This document shows positions 40,351 through 49,799 of a stretch of DNA of 64,000 nucleotides, in pieces. The stretch is from the NCBI GenBank assembly GCA_963756815.1, contig CAVWPR010000041.1:124001-188000 (forward strand), written 5' to 3'. The notes below the pieces were generated by a model. That model was not told where the DNA came from. It saw nothing but the letters and a program-made list of their open reading frames with translations, and ran no database searches. The position numbers were made by a program, and so were the translations under genes. Source of the DNA: JAENVU01 sp963756815. Its GTDB lineage: Bacteria; Actinomycetota; Acidimicrobiia; IMCC26256; JAENVU01. The number at the start of each line of letters is the position of its first letter. Position 1 is the stretch's first letter.

Positions 40351-41298
40351 TCACAGCGCCTCCACGCCGTGCGTGAAGGCGTCCGCCAGCGCGCCGATCT
40401 CGGGGACGCCCAGCTCGGCGCCGAACACGAACGGCAGGCGGATCTGCGGCAACGGCAGACGCTCCGCGAGCCGGTCGGCCTGCAACCGCTGGATCGCGGC
40501 GCGCTCGGCGCGGAACGCGGCGGCACCGGCGAGATCGTGCGCCTCGCGGTCGGACACGAAGACGTTGAGCAGCTCCGCGTCCGCGAGCGCGGCGGCGGCG
40601 GTCGCCGCCGCCGCGTCGAGCGGCAGGTCCTCGTAGCAGCCGTTCACCACGACCGGACCGAGGCGCACGCCGACGCGGTCCTCGATGGTGAACGCGGTGT
40701 CGATCACCTCGTTCACCGGGGTCTCCTCCGGCAGGGTCACGAGCAGGACCTGGCAGCGGTCGGGGTCCGACAGGAGCTCCACCACGTCCTTGGCCTGCTT
40801 GCGGACCGGTCCGACCGTCACCGCGTCGAGCAGTCCGTGGGCGCTCGTGAGGAAGGTGATCGCGTGGCCGGCCGCCGGCGCGTCCACCACGATGAGATCC
40901 GCGCCCCGTCCCTGTTCGAGACTCTTGACCTTGCCGAGCACGAGGATGTCCTTCATCCCGGGAACGGCCGTGGCGATCACGTCGAGCGCACCGGTCTGCA
41001 CCAGGCGCTTCGAGATGCGCTTCAGGCCGTTGTGCTCGAGCCAGTCCCGGAGGGCGGCGTCGGGGGTCAGGGTCCGCCCACGGATCTTCGGGGCGAGCTC
41101 CTGCTCCTCGTACCCGAGCGGTGGACGGGCGAACGCGGTCGCGAGCCCCGATTTGCCCTCGACCTCCACGATCAGCACGCTCATGCCCGCACGCGCCGCC
41201 GCCGTGGCCAGCGTGGCGGTGACGGTGGTCTTGCCGACACCCCCCTTGCCCGCAACGATGACCACCCGGGAGGTGGAGCAGAAGTGAGCCAGCTCCAT
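40351..41298 (-). CDS. ArsA/GET3-like ATPase (first of a pair)
   Basis: ATPase of 315 residues with Walker A VIVAGKGGVGKTTVTATL near residue 13, switch I VEVEGKSGLATAF near 42, switch II LIVVDAPAAGHAITFL near 135, and the NGCYEDLPLD stretch near 225. The Asp-Pro of true ArsA switch I is replaced by VEGK, as in one partner of the mycobacterial pair. The stop is 16 bases before the second ATPase gene. The ATG at 41298 overlaps the divergent nfeD start by 15 bases. Confidence 0.9.
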   Translation of the reverse strand: MELAHFCSTSRVVIVAGKGGVGKTTVTATLATAAARAGMSVLIVEVEGKSGLATAFARPPLGYEEQELAPKIRGRTLTPDAALRDWLEHNGLKRISKRLVQTGALDVIATAVPGMKDILVLGKVKSLEQGRGADLIVVDAPAAGHAITFLTSAHGLLDAVTVGPVRKQAKDVVELLSDPDRCQVLLVTLPEETPVNEVIDTAFTIEDRVGVRLGPVVVNGCYEDLPLDAAAATAAAALADAELLNVFVSDREAHDLAGAAAFRAERAAIQRLQADRLAERLPLPQIRLPFVFGAELGVPEIGALADAFTHGVEAL

Positions 41299-42726
41299 CG
41301 CCCGGAGCCTACGGGAGGCCACCGTCGGAACCTCCGAAGGGTCGCGGTCGCGCTCAGCACGCTCGCCCTGTTCGTCGCCCTCGTCGGCGCCGGGAACGCC
41401 GACGCCGCGGTCCGGAGCAACCGGACGATCGACGTCATCCAGATCGACGGTCTCATCGATCCGCCGAACGCCGATCTCATCGTCGACGCGGTGCACGCCG
41501 CGAACCGCGACCGCTCGCAGATCCTCGTGATCACGCTCGATTCCGGCGGCGCGGTGAACGTCGATCCGCTCCGGGTGCTGCGGGCGATCGAGCGGTCGCG
41601 GGTCCCGGTCGTGTCCTGGATCGGCCCGTCCGGATCGAAGGCGCGCGGGCTCGCCGCCCTGGTGGGACTGCAGTCGTCGGTCGTGTCGGTGTCCAACGGT
41701 TCGAGCATCGGGCCGATCGCCCCGGTCCTGCTCGACGGCCCCGCCGCCTCGGCGCCGGTGACCTCGACGCCGGCGAGCAGTGCGGAGCGTCGGACGCTCG
41801 TGCGGGCGCAGAAGATCCGGCACCGGTCGCTCGGCAGCGACGCGGCCGTCGCGAAGGGCGTGACCGATGCCGTGTGTGCGGCGCCCCCGGGCTGCGCCAC
41901 GCTCGGGGACTTCGTCGTCGCGCTCGACGGCAAGAAGCTCGAGACCGCGGCCGGCCCCGTGAAGGTCGACACCGCGAAGGTGGTGGGCAAGGGCCAGGAC
42001 CGCCGCCGTCAGCCCGACCTCGACATCCGCTTCCGCAAGCTCGACCTCGTCGGCCAGGCGGTGCACACGCTCACGAGCCCGTCGATCGCGTACTTCCTCC
42101 TGGTGGTCGGGCTCGCGCTGATCATCTTCGAGTTCTTCACGATCTCCATCGGGCTCGCCGGCGGGACGGGCGCGATCGCGCTCGTCGGCGCGTTCGTCGG
42201 TTTCTCGAACCTGCCCGTCACCTGGTGGGCGCTCGGCCTGATCCTGCTCGCGATGTTCGGGTACGCGATCGACGTGCAGGCCGGCCGCGCGTACTCCTGG
42301 ACCGTGATCGGCACGGTCCTCCTCGTGATCGGCTCGCTGTTCCTCTACGGCGGGTCGCCTCGCCTCGACGTCTACTGGTGGGTGATCCTCGTCGTCGTGA
42401 TGCTGACCGTCGCCTTCTTCGTGAGCGCGATGCCGATCGCGGTGCGCTCGCGCTTCTCCACGCCCACGATCGGGCGCGAGTCGCTGATCGGCGAGATCGG
42501 CGAGGCTGCGGTCGACATCGCGCCCGACGGCGTCGTCGCGCTCCGGGGCGCACACTGGCGGGCCCGGACGAACCGCGCGACGCCGATCAGCGCCGGCGAC
42601 CCGATCCGGGTCGTGGAGGTCGACGGCCTGATCCTCGAGGTCGAGCCGCCCGAGGGCGGGGCGCGGGACTACCGGGAACCGCGCCAGCGGGCCGAGCCGA
42701 GCGGCGAGGCCGAGCCCGACGCCTGA
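41284..42726 (+). CDS. NfeD-family membrane protein with ClpP-like protease domain
   Basis: About 480 residues: signal helix (VAVALSTLALFVALVGAGNADA), a ClpP-class serine protease domain (about residues 40-230) with VITLDSGGAVNVDPLRVL and the nucleophile region WIGPSGSKARGLAAL, then four to five membrane helices (SPSIAYFLLVVGLALIIFEFF and following) and a C-terminal OB-fold NfeD domain with IGEIGEAAVDIAPDGVVALRG. Known NfeD proteases cleave stomatin partners; no stomatin gene is here. GTG 41284 is the only usable start before the signal helix. Coding overlap with the divergent ATPase gene leaves promoters inside coding sequence. Confidence 0.88.
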   Translation: MSQLHRPEPTGGHRRNLRRVAVALSTLALFVALVGAGNADAAVRSNRTIDVIQIDGLIDPPNADLIVDAVHAANRDRSQILVITLDSGGAVNVDPLRVLRAIERSRVPVVSWIGPSGSKARGLAALVGLQSSVVSVSNGSSIGPIAPVLLDGPAASAPVTSTPASSAERRTLVRAQKIRHRSLGSDAAVAKGVTDAVCAAPPGCATLGDFVVALDGKKLETAAGPVKVDTAKVVGKGQDRRRQPDLDIRFRKLDLVGQAVHTLTSPSIAYFLLVVGLALIIFEFFTISIGLAGGTGAIALVGAFVGFSNLPVTWWALGLILLAMFGYAIDVQAGRAYSWTVIGTVLLVIGSLFLYGGSPRLDVYWWVILVVVMLTVAFFVSAMPIAVRSRFSTPTIGRESLIGEIGEAAVDIAPDGVVALRGAHWRARTNRATPISAGDPIRVVEVDGLILEVEPPEGGARDYREPRQRAEPSGEAEPDA

Positions 42727-42786
42727 CGGGCGTGTCAGTCGCGCCCGTCGTTCACGGGGCGTTCGCGCCCCTGTCACCGTCTGTAC

Positions 42787-42804
42787 AGCCCGAGAAATCG
42801 GGCT
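42787..42804 (+). terminator. 7-bp stem with GAAA tetraloop downstream of nfeD
   Basis: AGCCCGA and TCGGGCT pair perfectly around GAAA, 61 bases after the nfeD stop. There is no T-run, so it may be a weak terminator, an mRNA stabiliser, or part of the whiB leader. Confidence 0.45.
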
Positions 42805-42887
42805 CTTGTGGCCTGTCACACCCTGGGAGTAGCTTCGCCGGGCGGGTCGTGGCGGACGGCCCGTACGACCCCGGAAGGCAGTGGATC

Positions 42888-42920
42888 GTGAGCAAGGCGC
42901 CAGAGCAGACGACATCGTGA
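42888..42920 (+). CDS. Ten-codon upstream ORF whose stop overlaps the whiB start
   Basis: GTG 42888 is preceded at nine bases by GGAAGG (42873-42878), the best ribosome site in the region, and encodes MSKAPEQTTS. Its TGA (42918-42920) overlaps the WhiB GTG at 42917 as GTGA. This looks like a leader peptide that couples translation to whiB. The alternative is that whiB itself starts at GTG 42881 and the short frame is accidental. Confidence 0.45.
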   Translation: MSKAPEQTTS

Positions 42921-43180
42921 GCGTCGGTACGGCCAGCCAGACCTGGCAAGTGCGGGCGGCCTGTCGCGGCCCGCGGTCGACGGTGTTCTTCCCGCCCACG
43001 AGTGGCGAACGCCGCGACGAGCGGGACGCCCGTGAAGCACGGGCCAAGCTCATCTGCGGCGAGTGCGGGGTCCGGGCCGAGTGCCTCGACTACGCGCTGT
43101 CGATCCGCGAGCCCCACGGCATCTGGGGCGGGCTCAACGAGCACGAGCGGGCCGCGCGCCTCGCCCCGACCGCCGGTTAG
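42917..43180 (+). CDS. WhiB-family iron-sulfur regulator
   Basis: Actinobacterial [4Fe-4S] transcription factor that binds sigma factor region 4. The 87-residue product has the four cluster cysteines C16, C47, C50 and C56 (AACRG, LICGECGVRAEC) and the turn GIWGGLNEHER, then a short basic end. Spacing of the cysteines is canonical. GTG 42917 gives the common WhiB length; GTG 42881 in the same frame would add 12 residues. Convergent with selB by four bases. Confidence 0.93.
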   Translation: MSVGTASQTWQVRAACRGPRSTVFFPPTSGERRDERDAREARAKLICGECGVRAECLDYALSIREPHGIWGGLNEHERAARLAPTAG

Positions 43181-44946
43181 GGGCGTCCGAGCCCCGATCG
43201 GGGTCCTGGGATCCGATCGTCGCCGCGCCGGCGGGTCACGCCCGTCGCGTCGAGGTGGTTCATGATCGGGACCACGTACTTGCGGGTGGAGCCGAGCACG
43301 TCGCGCACGTCGGCGATGGTGAGCGAGCCTCGCGCCGCGAGCGCGGCGACGACGCGTTCGCGGGCCTCGGCCAACGCCTCCGGCGCGAAGTAGATCCCGC
43401 CCACCTCCACGAGCGTCCCCTCGCGCGTGAGCGCACGCGCGAGGCCGATGTCGTCGGGCGGCGGTGGGGCGAACGGTGTGGAGCCGACGGCGTCGAGCAG
43501 GGCCCGGCCGGCGGCGGAGCTCGACGCCGACCCGTGATCGTCCGCGGCGCGGAGGCGGCCCCGCGCCACGGTGAGGCTGGGGTCGCTCGCCGCCAGCGCC
43601 TCGACCTGCGCCGGCTCGAGCCCCAGCGCGTGTGCCGCGTCGGCGATCGGCACTCCGGGTCCGTCGGTCCGATCGCGCGCGACGGGTCGGCGAGCAGGTC
43701 GCGCAGGCGCGACCGGCCGGTGACCGCGTCATCGCCGGCGACGATCCAGGAGCCGAGCTCCTCGCCGCCCGCGGCCAGCAGCAGGTCGCGCGCGGCGGTG
43801 GGCGCCAGTCCCGTCCGCGCGTCGAGCCCGGCCACCGGCACCCAGCCGTCGGCCAGGACGCGCGCTCCGGGATCCTGCGCCAGCCGCGCGGGGGCGTCCG
43901 TGGCGCGCCGCACCGGCGCCACGTCGAGCACCTCGAGCCCGGCGACCGTCGTTCCCGCGCCCGGGTCGCGCAGCACGACCCGATCGCCGGGCGCGAGCGG
44001 TACCGGCCGGTCCAGGTGGAGGCGGGCGAACCCGCCGTCGAGCACCCGACACCACGCATGGTGCTCCCCGGAGCCGATCGCCGCGGTGAGCCGGCTCCGG
44101 CGGCGCAGCGTCGCGCCTGGGAGCAGCGTCAGCGCGCCGTCCACGACGTCGACGGCGCGCCACTCACCGTCGCGGACGACGGCGTCGCCACGCGCGAGGT
44201 CGGTGTGGTCGACCCCGGCGAGGTTCGAGCGCGACGCGGGCGCCGGGACCGACGCGGTCGGTGCGGGTGCCGCCGACCTCGATCGCGCGGACGCGGACCG
44301 GATGACCGCCGGCCACGAGCGCGTCGTCCACCGCGATGGGGCCGCCCGCCGAGGTGCCGGTCACCACCGTGCCCGCGCCCTTCACCGCGAAGACGCGGTC
44401 GATCCACAGCCGTGGCCGGCCGTCGTCGCGGCGGGCGGGGCGGCCGCCACCGCGCGGTCGAGCGCGGCGCGCAGGTCGTCGAGCCCCCGACCGGTGCGCC
44501 CGTCGCAGGTCACGATCTCGAAGCGCTCGAGTGCGGTGCCGGCGACGTGCTCGCTGCACGTCGAGGCGCGCGATCTCGAGCGTCTCGGCGTCGACGGTGT
44601 CCGCCTTCGTCAGCGCGACGATCCCGTGCCGGATGCCGAGCAGGTCGAGGATGCGCAGGTGCTCCTCGCTCTGGGGCTTCCAGCCCTCGTTCGCCGCGAC
44701 CACGAGCACGGCGACGTCGACCGCGCCGACGCCCGCGAGCATGTTCTTGACGAAGCGGGAGTGGCCGGGGACGTCGACGAACCCGATGGCGCGGCCGGAC
44801 GGCAACGTGCAGAACGCGAAGCCGAGGTCGATGGTGAGTCCGCGGGCCTTCTCCTCGGGGAACCGGTCCGGGTCGGTGCCGGTGAGGGCGCGGACGAGCG
44901 TCGACTTCCCGTGGTCGACGTGGCCCGCGGTCGCGACGACCCTCAT
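43177..44946 (-). CDS. selB: Selenocysteine-specific elongation factor SelB, four frameshifts
   Basis: GTPase that delivers Sec-tRNA to UGA codons with a SECIS hairpin. N-terminal G domain: VVATAGHVDHGKSTLVRAL (G1), DRFPEEKARGLTIDLGFAF, GFVDVPGHSRFVKNML (G3) and VALTKADTVD (G4). Then domains II-III (GAGTVVTGTSAGGPIAVDD) and a C-terminal winged-helix part with AEARERVVAALAARGSLTI and RKYVVPIMNHLDATGVTRR. Frame breaks lie near 44562, 44425, 44226 and 43670; at 44226 removing one G after CTC restores NLAGVDHTDLARGD. Repaired length is about 590 residues, normal for SelB. It follows selA by 28 bases on the same strand. Confidence 0.87.
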
Positions 44947-44974
44947 CGGAGCCTCGGGCGGGTGCTCCGCCACA

Positions 44975-46300
44975 TCAGGTCGCGGCGAGCGCGGCCGCCA
45001 CGATCCCGTCGTCGTCGGGATCGACGCTGCGCAGGTCGCACACCACCGCGCCCGCCGACGGTGCGTGCGATCACGCCGTGCGCCCGCAGGGTCGCCATCG
45101 CGGCGCGCGCGTCGTGGGGCTCCACGGCGACCCCGATCGACGGGATGGTGAGCCCGGGCAGGGATCCGCCCCCGGCGGCGGCCTCGGTGTCGACGACCTT
45201 GGCGCCGGCGACGGTCCCGGCGACGGCCTCGGCGCGGGCGCGGAGGCGGTCGAGCGGCGCGGTCGCCATGCGCCAGAGCGGGATCGACGTCGCGTCGCCG
45301 GACAGGTACACGAGCGCGGTCTGCTGCAGCGCGGCGAGGGTCATCTTGTCGGCGCGCACGGCCCGCGCGAGCGGGTGCCGCGGCGATCCGCGCGATCGCG
45401 TCGGCACGGCCGACGACGATGCCGGCCTGCGGACCGCCGAGGAGCTTGTCGCCGGAGAACGTCACGACGGTGGCGCCGGCGTCGATGCACTGGCGGATGC
45501 CCGGCTCGTCGCGCAACCACGCCGGGCGGCTCGGCAGCCAGGGCGTGGTCTCGTCGAGGAGCCCGGATCCGGCGTCGACCATCACCGGCGGGCCGAGGGT
45601 GGCGAGCTCGGCGACCGGCGTCGTCTCGGTGAACCCGACCATCCGGTAGTTCGAGGCGTGGACCTTGAGGAGCAGCGCGGTCGCGTCGGTGCGCGCAGCC
45701 TCGTAGTCGGCGCGACGGGTGCGGTTGGTGGTGCCGACCTCGACGAGCCGGCACCGTGACTCCGCCATGATGTCCGGCACGCGGAAGCCGCCGCCGATCT
45801 CCACGAGCTCGCCGCGCGAGACGACGACGTCGCGTTCGCGGGCGAGCGCGCCGAGGGTCAGCAGCACCGCGGCCGCGTTGTTGTTGACGACCAGCCCGGC
45901 CTCGGCACCGACCGCACGCGCGAGCAGCGCGCCGGCGTGCTCGTGGCGCGACCCACGCGCGCCGGTGGCCAGCCGCAGCTCGAGGTTCGACGCGCCCCGT
46001 GCGACCGCGGTGACGGCGGCGAGCGCCTCGTCGCCGATCGGTGCGCGCCCGAGGTTGGTGTGGAGGAGGACACCGGTCGCGTTCACGACCGGTTGCAGGA
46101 GGCGGTTCCGGACGGCGGCGACCCGCGCCGCGGCGTCGGCGATCACCGCGGCCTCGGTCGGGCGGCTCGCCCCCGTCGGCCAGCGCGGCGCGGGCGTCGT
46201 CGACCGCGGCCCGGGCCGCGTCGGCGAGCAGCTCGTGGGGCAGCCCGTCGAGCGCCGCGAGGACGCGGTCGACCGAGGGCAGCGCCCGGCGGGGATCCAT
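44975..46300 (-). CDS. selA: L-seryl-tRNA(Sec) selenium transferase SelA, three frameshifts
   Basis: PLP enzyme converting Ser-tRNA(Sec) to Sec-tRNA(Sec). N-terminus RALPSVDRVLAAL, then VVNATGVLLHTNLGRAPIGDEA, NNNAAAVLLTL, VHASNYRMVGFTE, DAGSGLLDE and the PLP lysine in FSGDKLLGGPQAGI, followed by RADKMTLAALQQTALVYLSG. Breaks lie near 46165, 45380 and 45056; at 45056 removing one G after GTC restores AGAVVCDLRSVDPDDDGIV and the stop at 44975-44977. Repaired length is about 441 residues. Together with selB this means the organism encodes, or recently encoded, selenoproteins; selD, selC and a selenoprotein are not in the window. Confidence 0.88.
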
Positions 46301-46412
46301 CGCCCGAAACCGTAGATCTCCGATCCGCGAGGAATTCCTTCGTCCGGTGTCCATCCGGCGGGTTCCCCGTTCGTCGTAGGCCCGTAAGGTCACGACGACG
46401 AGGGAGAACCCC

Positions 46413-46739
46413 ATGGAATACCTGCTCATGATCTGCACCGACGAGGACGCACCCGGTCCCGAGATGACCGACGAGTACATGGCGTTCGGCGAGGAGATGG
46501 GCAAGGCCGGCGTCCTGCGCGGCGGCGCCCGGCTGCGGCCCACCGCCGATGCCACCACGGTGCGCGTGCGCGAGGGCGACGTCCTCACCACCGACGGCCC
46601 GTTCGCGGAGACCGCCGAGCAGATCGCCGGCTACTACCTGGTCGACTGTCCCGATCTCGACGCCGCGATCGACGTGGCGGCGAAGATCCCCGGCGCGCGG
46701 ATCGGCTCGATCGAGGTGCGTCCCCTCTGGGAGATGTGA
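46413..46739 (+). CDS. YciI-like DGPF-domain protein
   Basis: A 108-residue YCII-related protein with YLLMICTDEDAPGP, the DGPFAETAEQIAGYYLVD signature and GSIEVRPLWEM at the end. DGPF proteins are regularly encoded next to ECF42 sigma factors, as here: the stop overlaps the sigma-factor start as GTGA. Function of the small protein is unknown; it is probably regulated by or works with the sigma factor. Confidence 0.92.
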   Translation: MEYLLMICTDEDAPGPEMTDEYMAFGEEMGKAGVLRGGARLRPTADATTVRVREGDVLTTDGPFAETAEQIAGYYLVDCPDLDAAIDVAAKIPGARIGSIEVRPLWEM

Positions 46740-47980
46740 CGGGCGCGATCGACGACGTCGATGACGTCGTCGCGAGGACGTTCCACGAGGAGTGGGGACG
46801 GATCGTGGCGACGCTCATCGGCGTCACCGGTGACTGGGACCTCGCGGAGGAGTGTGCCCAGGACGCGTTCGCCCGGGCCCTCGAGGTCTGGACCCGTGAC
46901 GGGATTCCAACCGCGCCCGGCGCCTGGCTCACCACCACCGCCCGCAACCGGGCGATCGACCGGCTGCGCCGCGCACGTGTCGGCGCGACCAAGGAGCGCG
47001 AGCAGGTGATGGAGGCCGGGTACGACGCGTTCGACGACGAGTCGGCCGGTGACGAGCGGCTGCGGCTGATCTTCACCTGCTGTCATCCCGCGCTCACCCT
47101 CGAGGCGCGTGTCGCCCTCACGCTGCGCACGCTCGCCGGGCTGACGACTGCCGAGATCGCGCGGGCGTTCCTCGTGCCCGAGCCGACGATGGCCAAGCGG
47201 CTCGTGCGGGCCAAGAACAAGATCCGGCACGCCGGAATCCCGTACCGCGTGCCGCCGCTGCACGCCTGGCCGGAACGGCTGTCGGGCGTGCTCGCGGTCG
47301 TCTACCTGCTCTTCAACGAGGGCTACCACGCGAGCGCCGGGGCCGACGTCATGCGTCACCAGCTCGCGGCCGAGGCGATCCGGCTCGGACGCGCGCTCGT
47401 GAGCCTGATGCCGGACGAGCCCGAGGCCGGCGGCCTCCTCGCGCTGATGCTGTTGCACGACGCCCGTCGGGGCGCGCGCGTCGACGCCGTCGGCGACCTC
47501 GTGCCGCTCGAGGAGCAGGACCGCACCCGGTGGGACCAGCTCGCGATCGCCGAGGGCATCGAGCTGCTCGACGCCGCCCGGCGCCGACGCTCACCGGGCG
47601 TGTACCAGCTGCAGGCGACGATCGCCCGATGTCACGTGACCGCGCGACGCGCCGTGGACACCGATTGGTCCGGGATCGTCGCGCTCTACGACGAGCTGTA
47701 CCTGTCGCTGCCGACCCCGGTGGTCGCGCTCAACCGAGCGATCGCGGTTGCGATGGCCGAAGGTCCCGACGTCGGCCTCGCGCTCGTCGACGGTCTCGCC
47801 GACTCGGGCGCGCTCGACGGCTACCCGATGCTCGCCGCCACCCGCGCCGATCTGCTGCGCCGGGCGGGTCGTCGTGACGAGGCTGCCGCGGAGTACCACG
47901 CCGCGGCGGCGCAGGCCCGCACCGACGACGAACGGCGGTATCTGCAGCGACGTGAGCTCGAGGTGCGCTCCGGAGGCTGA
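46736..47980 (+). CDS. ECF sigma factor with C-terminal TPR-like domain (ECF42 type)
   Basis: RNA polymerase sigma factor of 414 residues. Sigma region 2 (WDLAEECAQDAFARALEVW, LTTTARNRAIDRLRR) is followed by region 4 (LRTLAGLTTAEIARAFLVPEPTMAKRLVRAKNKIR, about residues 125-160) and a long C-terminal extension (about residues 175-410) with HAWPERLSGVLAVVYLLFNEGY and helical repeats. This domain order and the DGPF neighbour define the ECF42 group. No anti-sigma gene is adjacent, consistent with control through the extension. Confidence 0.93.
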   Translation: MTGAIDDVDDVVARTFHEEWGRIVATLIGVTGDWDLAEECAQDAFARALEVWTRDGIPTAPGAWLTTTARNRAIDRLRRARVGATKEREQVMEAGYDAFDDESAGDERLRLIFTCCHPALTLEARVALTLRTLAGLTTAEIARAFLVPEPTMAKRLVRAKNKIRHAGIPYRVPPLHAWPERLSGVLAVVYLLFNEGYHASAGADVMRHQLAAEAIRLGRALVSLMPDEPEAGGLLALMLLHDARRGARVDAVGDLVPLEEQDRTRWDQLAIAEGIELLDAARRRRSPGVYQLQATIARCHVTARRAVDTDWSGIVALYDELYLSLPTPVVALNRAIAVAMAEGPDVGLALVDGLADSGALDGYPMLAATRADLLRRAGRRDEAAAEYHAAAAQARTDDERRYLQRRELEVRSGG

Positions 47981-48097
47981 CGAACGCGCGCGGTCGTAGG
48001 CTCCGGCCATGAGCGCAGCGGGACACGACGTGGCCTGCGGTCGCCCGTCCAGCGGAGCGTGGCCCGAGCGGCCCGCGCCGCAGGCGCAGGAGCGGGT

Positions 48098-48907
48098 ATG
48101 ACGGCGAACCCCGAAGTGGTGCCGCGTGACGCCGCGACGGTGATGCTCGTGCGTGACGCGCCGGACTTCGAGGTGTTCATGCTGCGGCGCAACCTCACGT
48201 CCGTGTGGATCGCGGGTGCGTCGGTCTTCCCCGGGGGTGCGGTCGACGCCGACGACTGCGACCGGCGTTGGGAGGCCCGCTGCGCGGGGTGGGACGACCG
48301 CCGCGCGAGCCGCGCCCTGGAACGGACCGACGGCGGCCTGAGCTTCTTCGTCGCCGCGATCCGTGAGACCTTCGAGGAGGCGGGCGTGCTCCTCGCACGG
48401 GACCCCGCCGGGGTCGCGGCCGACGGTCGGCACGACCACCTGACCTCGGCGCGCGTCGCGCTCAATGCCGGTGAGCACGACTTCGACACGCTCGTGCGGA
48501 CTCACGACCTCGTGCTCGCGACCGACGAGCTCCTTCCGGTGTCGCACTGGGTCACGCCACCGGGCGGGCCGCGTCGCTACGACACGTGGTTCTTCCTCGC
48601 CGCCGCGCCGGAGGGCGAGTACCTGCACGACGACACGGAGCTGATCGCGTCGGCGTGGGTTCGACCGGTCGACGCGCTCGCGGCGGGCGACCGTGGCGAG
48701 GTGGACCTCATCCTCCCGACCCGCAGGAACCTCGAGCTCCTGGCCCGCTTCGGGACCGCCGCCGAGGCGCTTGCCGCGGCGCGCGCCGGTGCGATGCCGG
48801 ACGCGACCGGCGCGCTGCGGCTGGTGGCCGAGCCGTCGGGCGGGCAGCGGATCGCGCTGCCGGGCGACACCGCCTTCGAGGCCGGAGACATCTCGTGCCC
48901 AGCCTGA
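48098..48907 (+). CDS. Nudix hydrolase (large, acyl-CoA pyrophosphatase-like)
   Basis: Nudix-fold pyrophosphatase of 269 residues from ATG 48098, which follows AGGAG. The Nudix box is split by a long insertion: GASVFPGGAVDADD near residue 37 and AAIRETFEEAGVLL near 85. This layout occurs in the NUDT19/acyl-CoA-active relatives. The following metallo-hydrolase gene overlaps by 13 bases, and in animals and bacteria these two families are often neighbours. Substrate is not proved. Confidence 0.88.
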   Translation: MTANPEVVPRDAATVMLVRDAPDFEVFMLRRNLTSVWIAGASVFPGGAVDADDCDRRWEARCAGWDDRRASRALERTDGGLSFFVAAIRETFEEAGVLLARDPAGVAADGRHDHLTSARVALNAGEHDFDTLVRTHDLVLATDELLPVSHWVTPPGGPRRYDTWFFLAAAPEGEYLHDDTELIASAWVRPVDALAAGDRGEVDLILPTRRNLELLARFGTAAEALAAARAGAMPDATGALRLVAEPSGGQRIALPGDTAFEAGDISCPA

Positions 48908-49738
48908 CCCCGCCGAGCATGACGCCCGAGGTGCCGAGCGCGCTCTCGCCGCTCGTCCGCCGGGTGGTGGCGGACAACCCGTCGCACATGACCGGACCAG
49001 GGACCAACACGTACCTCGTCGGCGTCGACGAGGTCGCGGTCATCGACCCGGGTCCCGCGTCGAAGCGTCACACCGACGCCATCGTCGGTGGCGCCGGGCG
49101 CGACCGCATCCGCTGGATCCTGCTGACCCACACCCATCCCGACCATGCGCCCGGGGCGACCCGCCTGGCGAAGGCGACCGGCGCGGCGATCTGGGCGTTC
49201 AACCGGCGCGAGCCGTCGGTGCACGTCGATCGCGCGCTCGCCGACGGCGACACGATCGACGGCACCGAGTTCCGCCTCGAGGTGCTGCACACGCCCGGCC
49301 ACGCGCCGAACCACCTCTGCTTCCTCCTCGACGAGGAGCGGATGCTGTTCACCGGCGACACGATCCTCGGCGGCATGTTCTCGGTGGTGTCGCCGTCGAC
49401 CGGCGGTGACATGGCCGCGTACATGGCGACCCTGGACCGGCTCCGGAAGATCCGGCGCCTGCGGGCGATCGCGCCCGGGCACGGCGAGGTGATCGACGAG
49501 CCGAAGGCGCGTATCGACGAGTACCTGAAGCACCGGCGCGACCGCGAGCGGCAGGTGCTCGGCGCTCGTGCGGCGGGGGCCGACCCGTGTGAAGGACATC
49601 GTCGGAACCCTCTACGTCGGCACCCCCGAGCCGCTGGTGCCGGTCGCGGCCAAGCAGGTCCACGCGCACCTCAAGAAGCTGCGGACCGAGGGCAAGGTCA
49701 CCGGTCGCGACATCCGCGGCCTCTGGACCGCCACCTGA
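48895..49738 (+). CDS. Metallo-beta-lactamase-fold hydrolase (LACTB2-like), one frameshift
   Basis: Zinc hydrolase with THTHPDHAPGA near residue 80 (HxHxDH), HTPGHAPNHLCF, FTGDTILGG and APGHGEVID, then a C-terminal winged-helix domain of the LACTB2 type. One G too many after CTC at 49561 moves the frame; removing it gives LVRRGPTRVKDIVGTLY and the end KVTGRDIRGLWTAT with stop at 49736-49738. GTG 48895 has GGAG at good spacing; ATG 48919 is an alternative. Repaired length is about 280 residues. LACTB2 relatives are RNases or hydrolases; the substrate here is unknown. Confidence 0.87.
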
Positions 49739-49799
49739 CCCGCGCTTCTCGCACCCGTCGTGCACGCCCTGGCGTGCAGGACGCGCGCCGGAATCCCGC

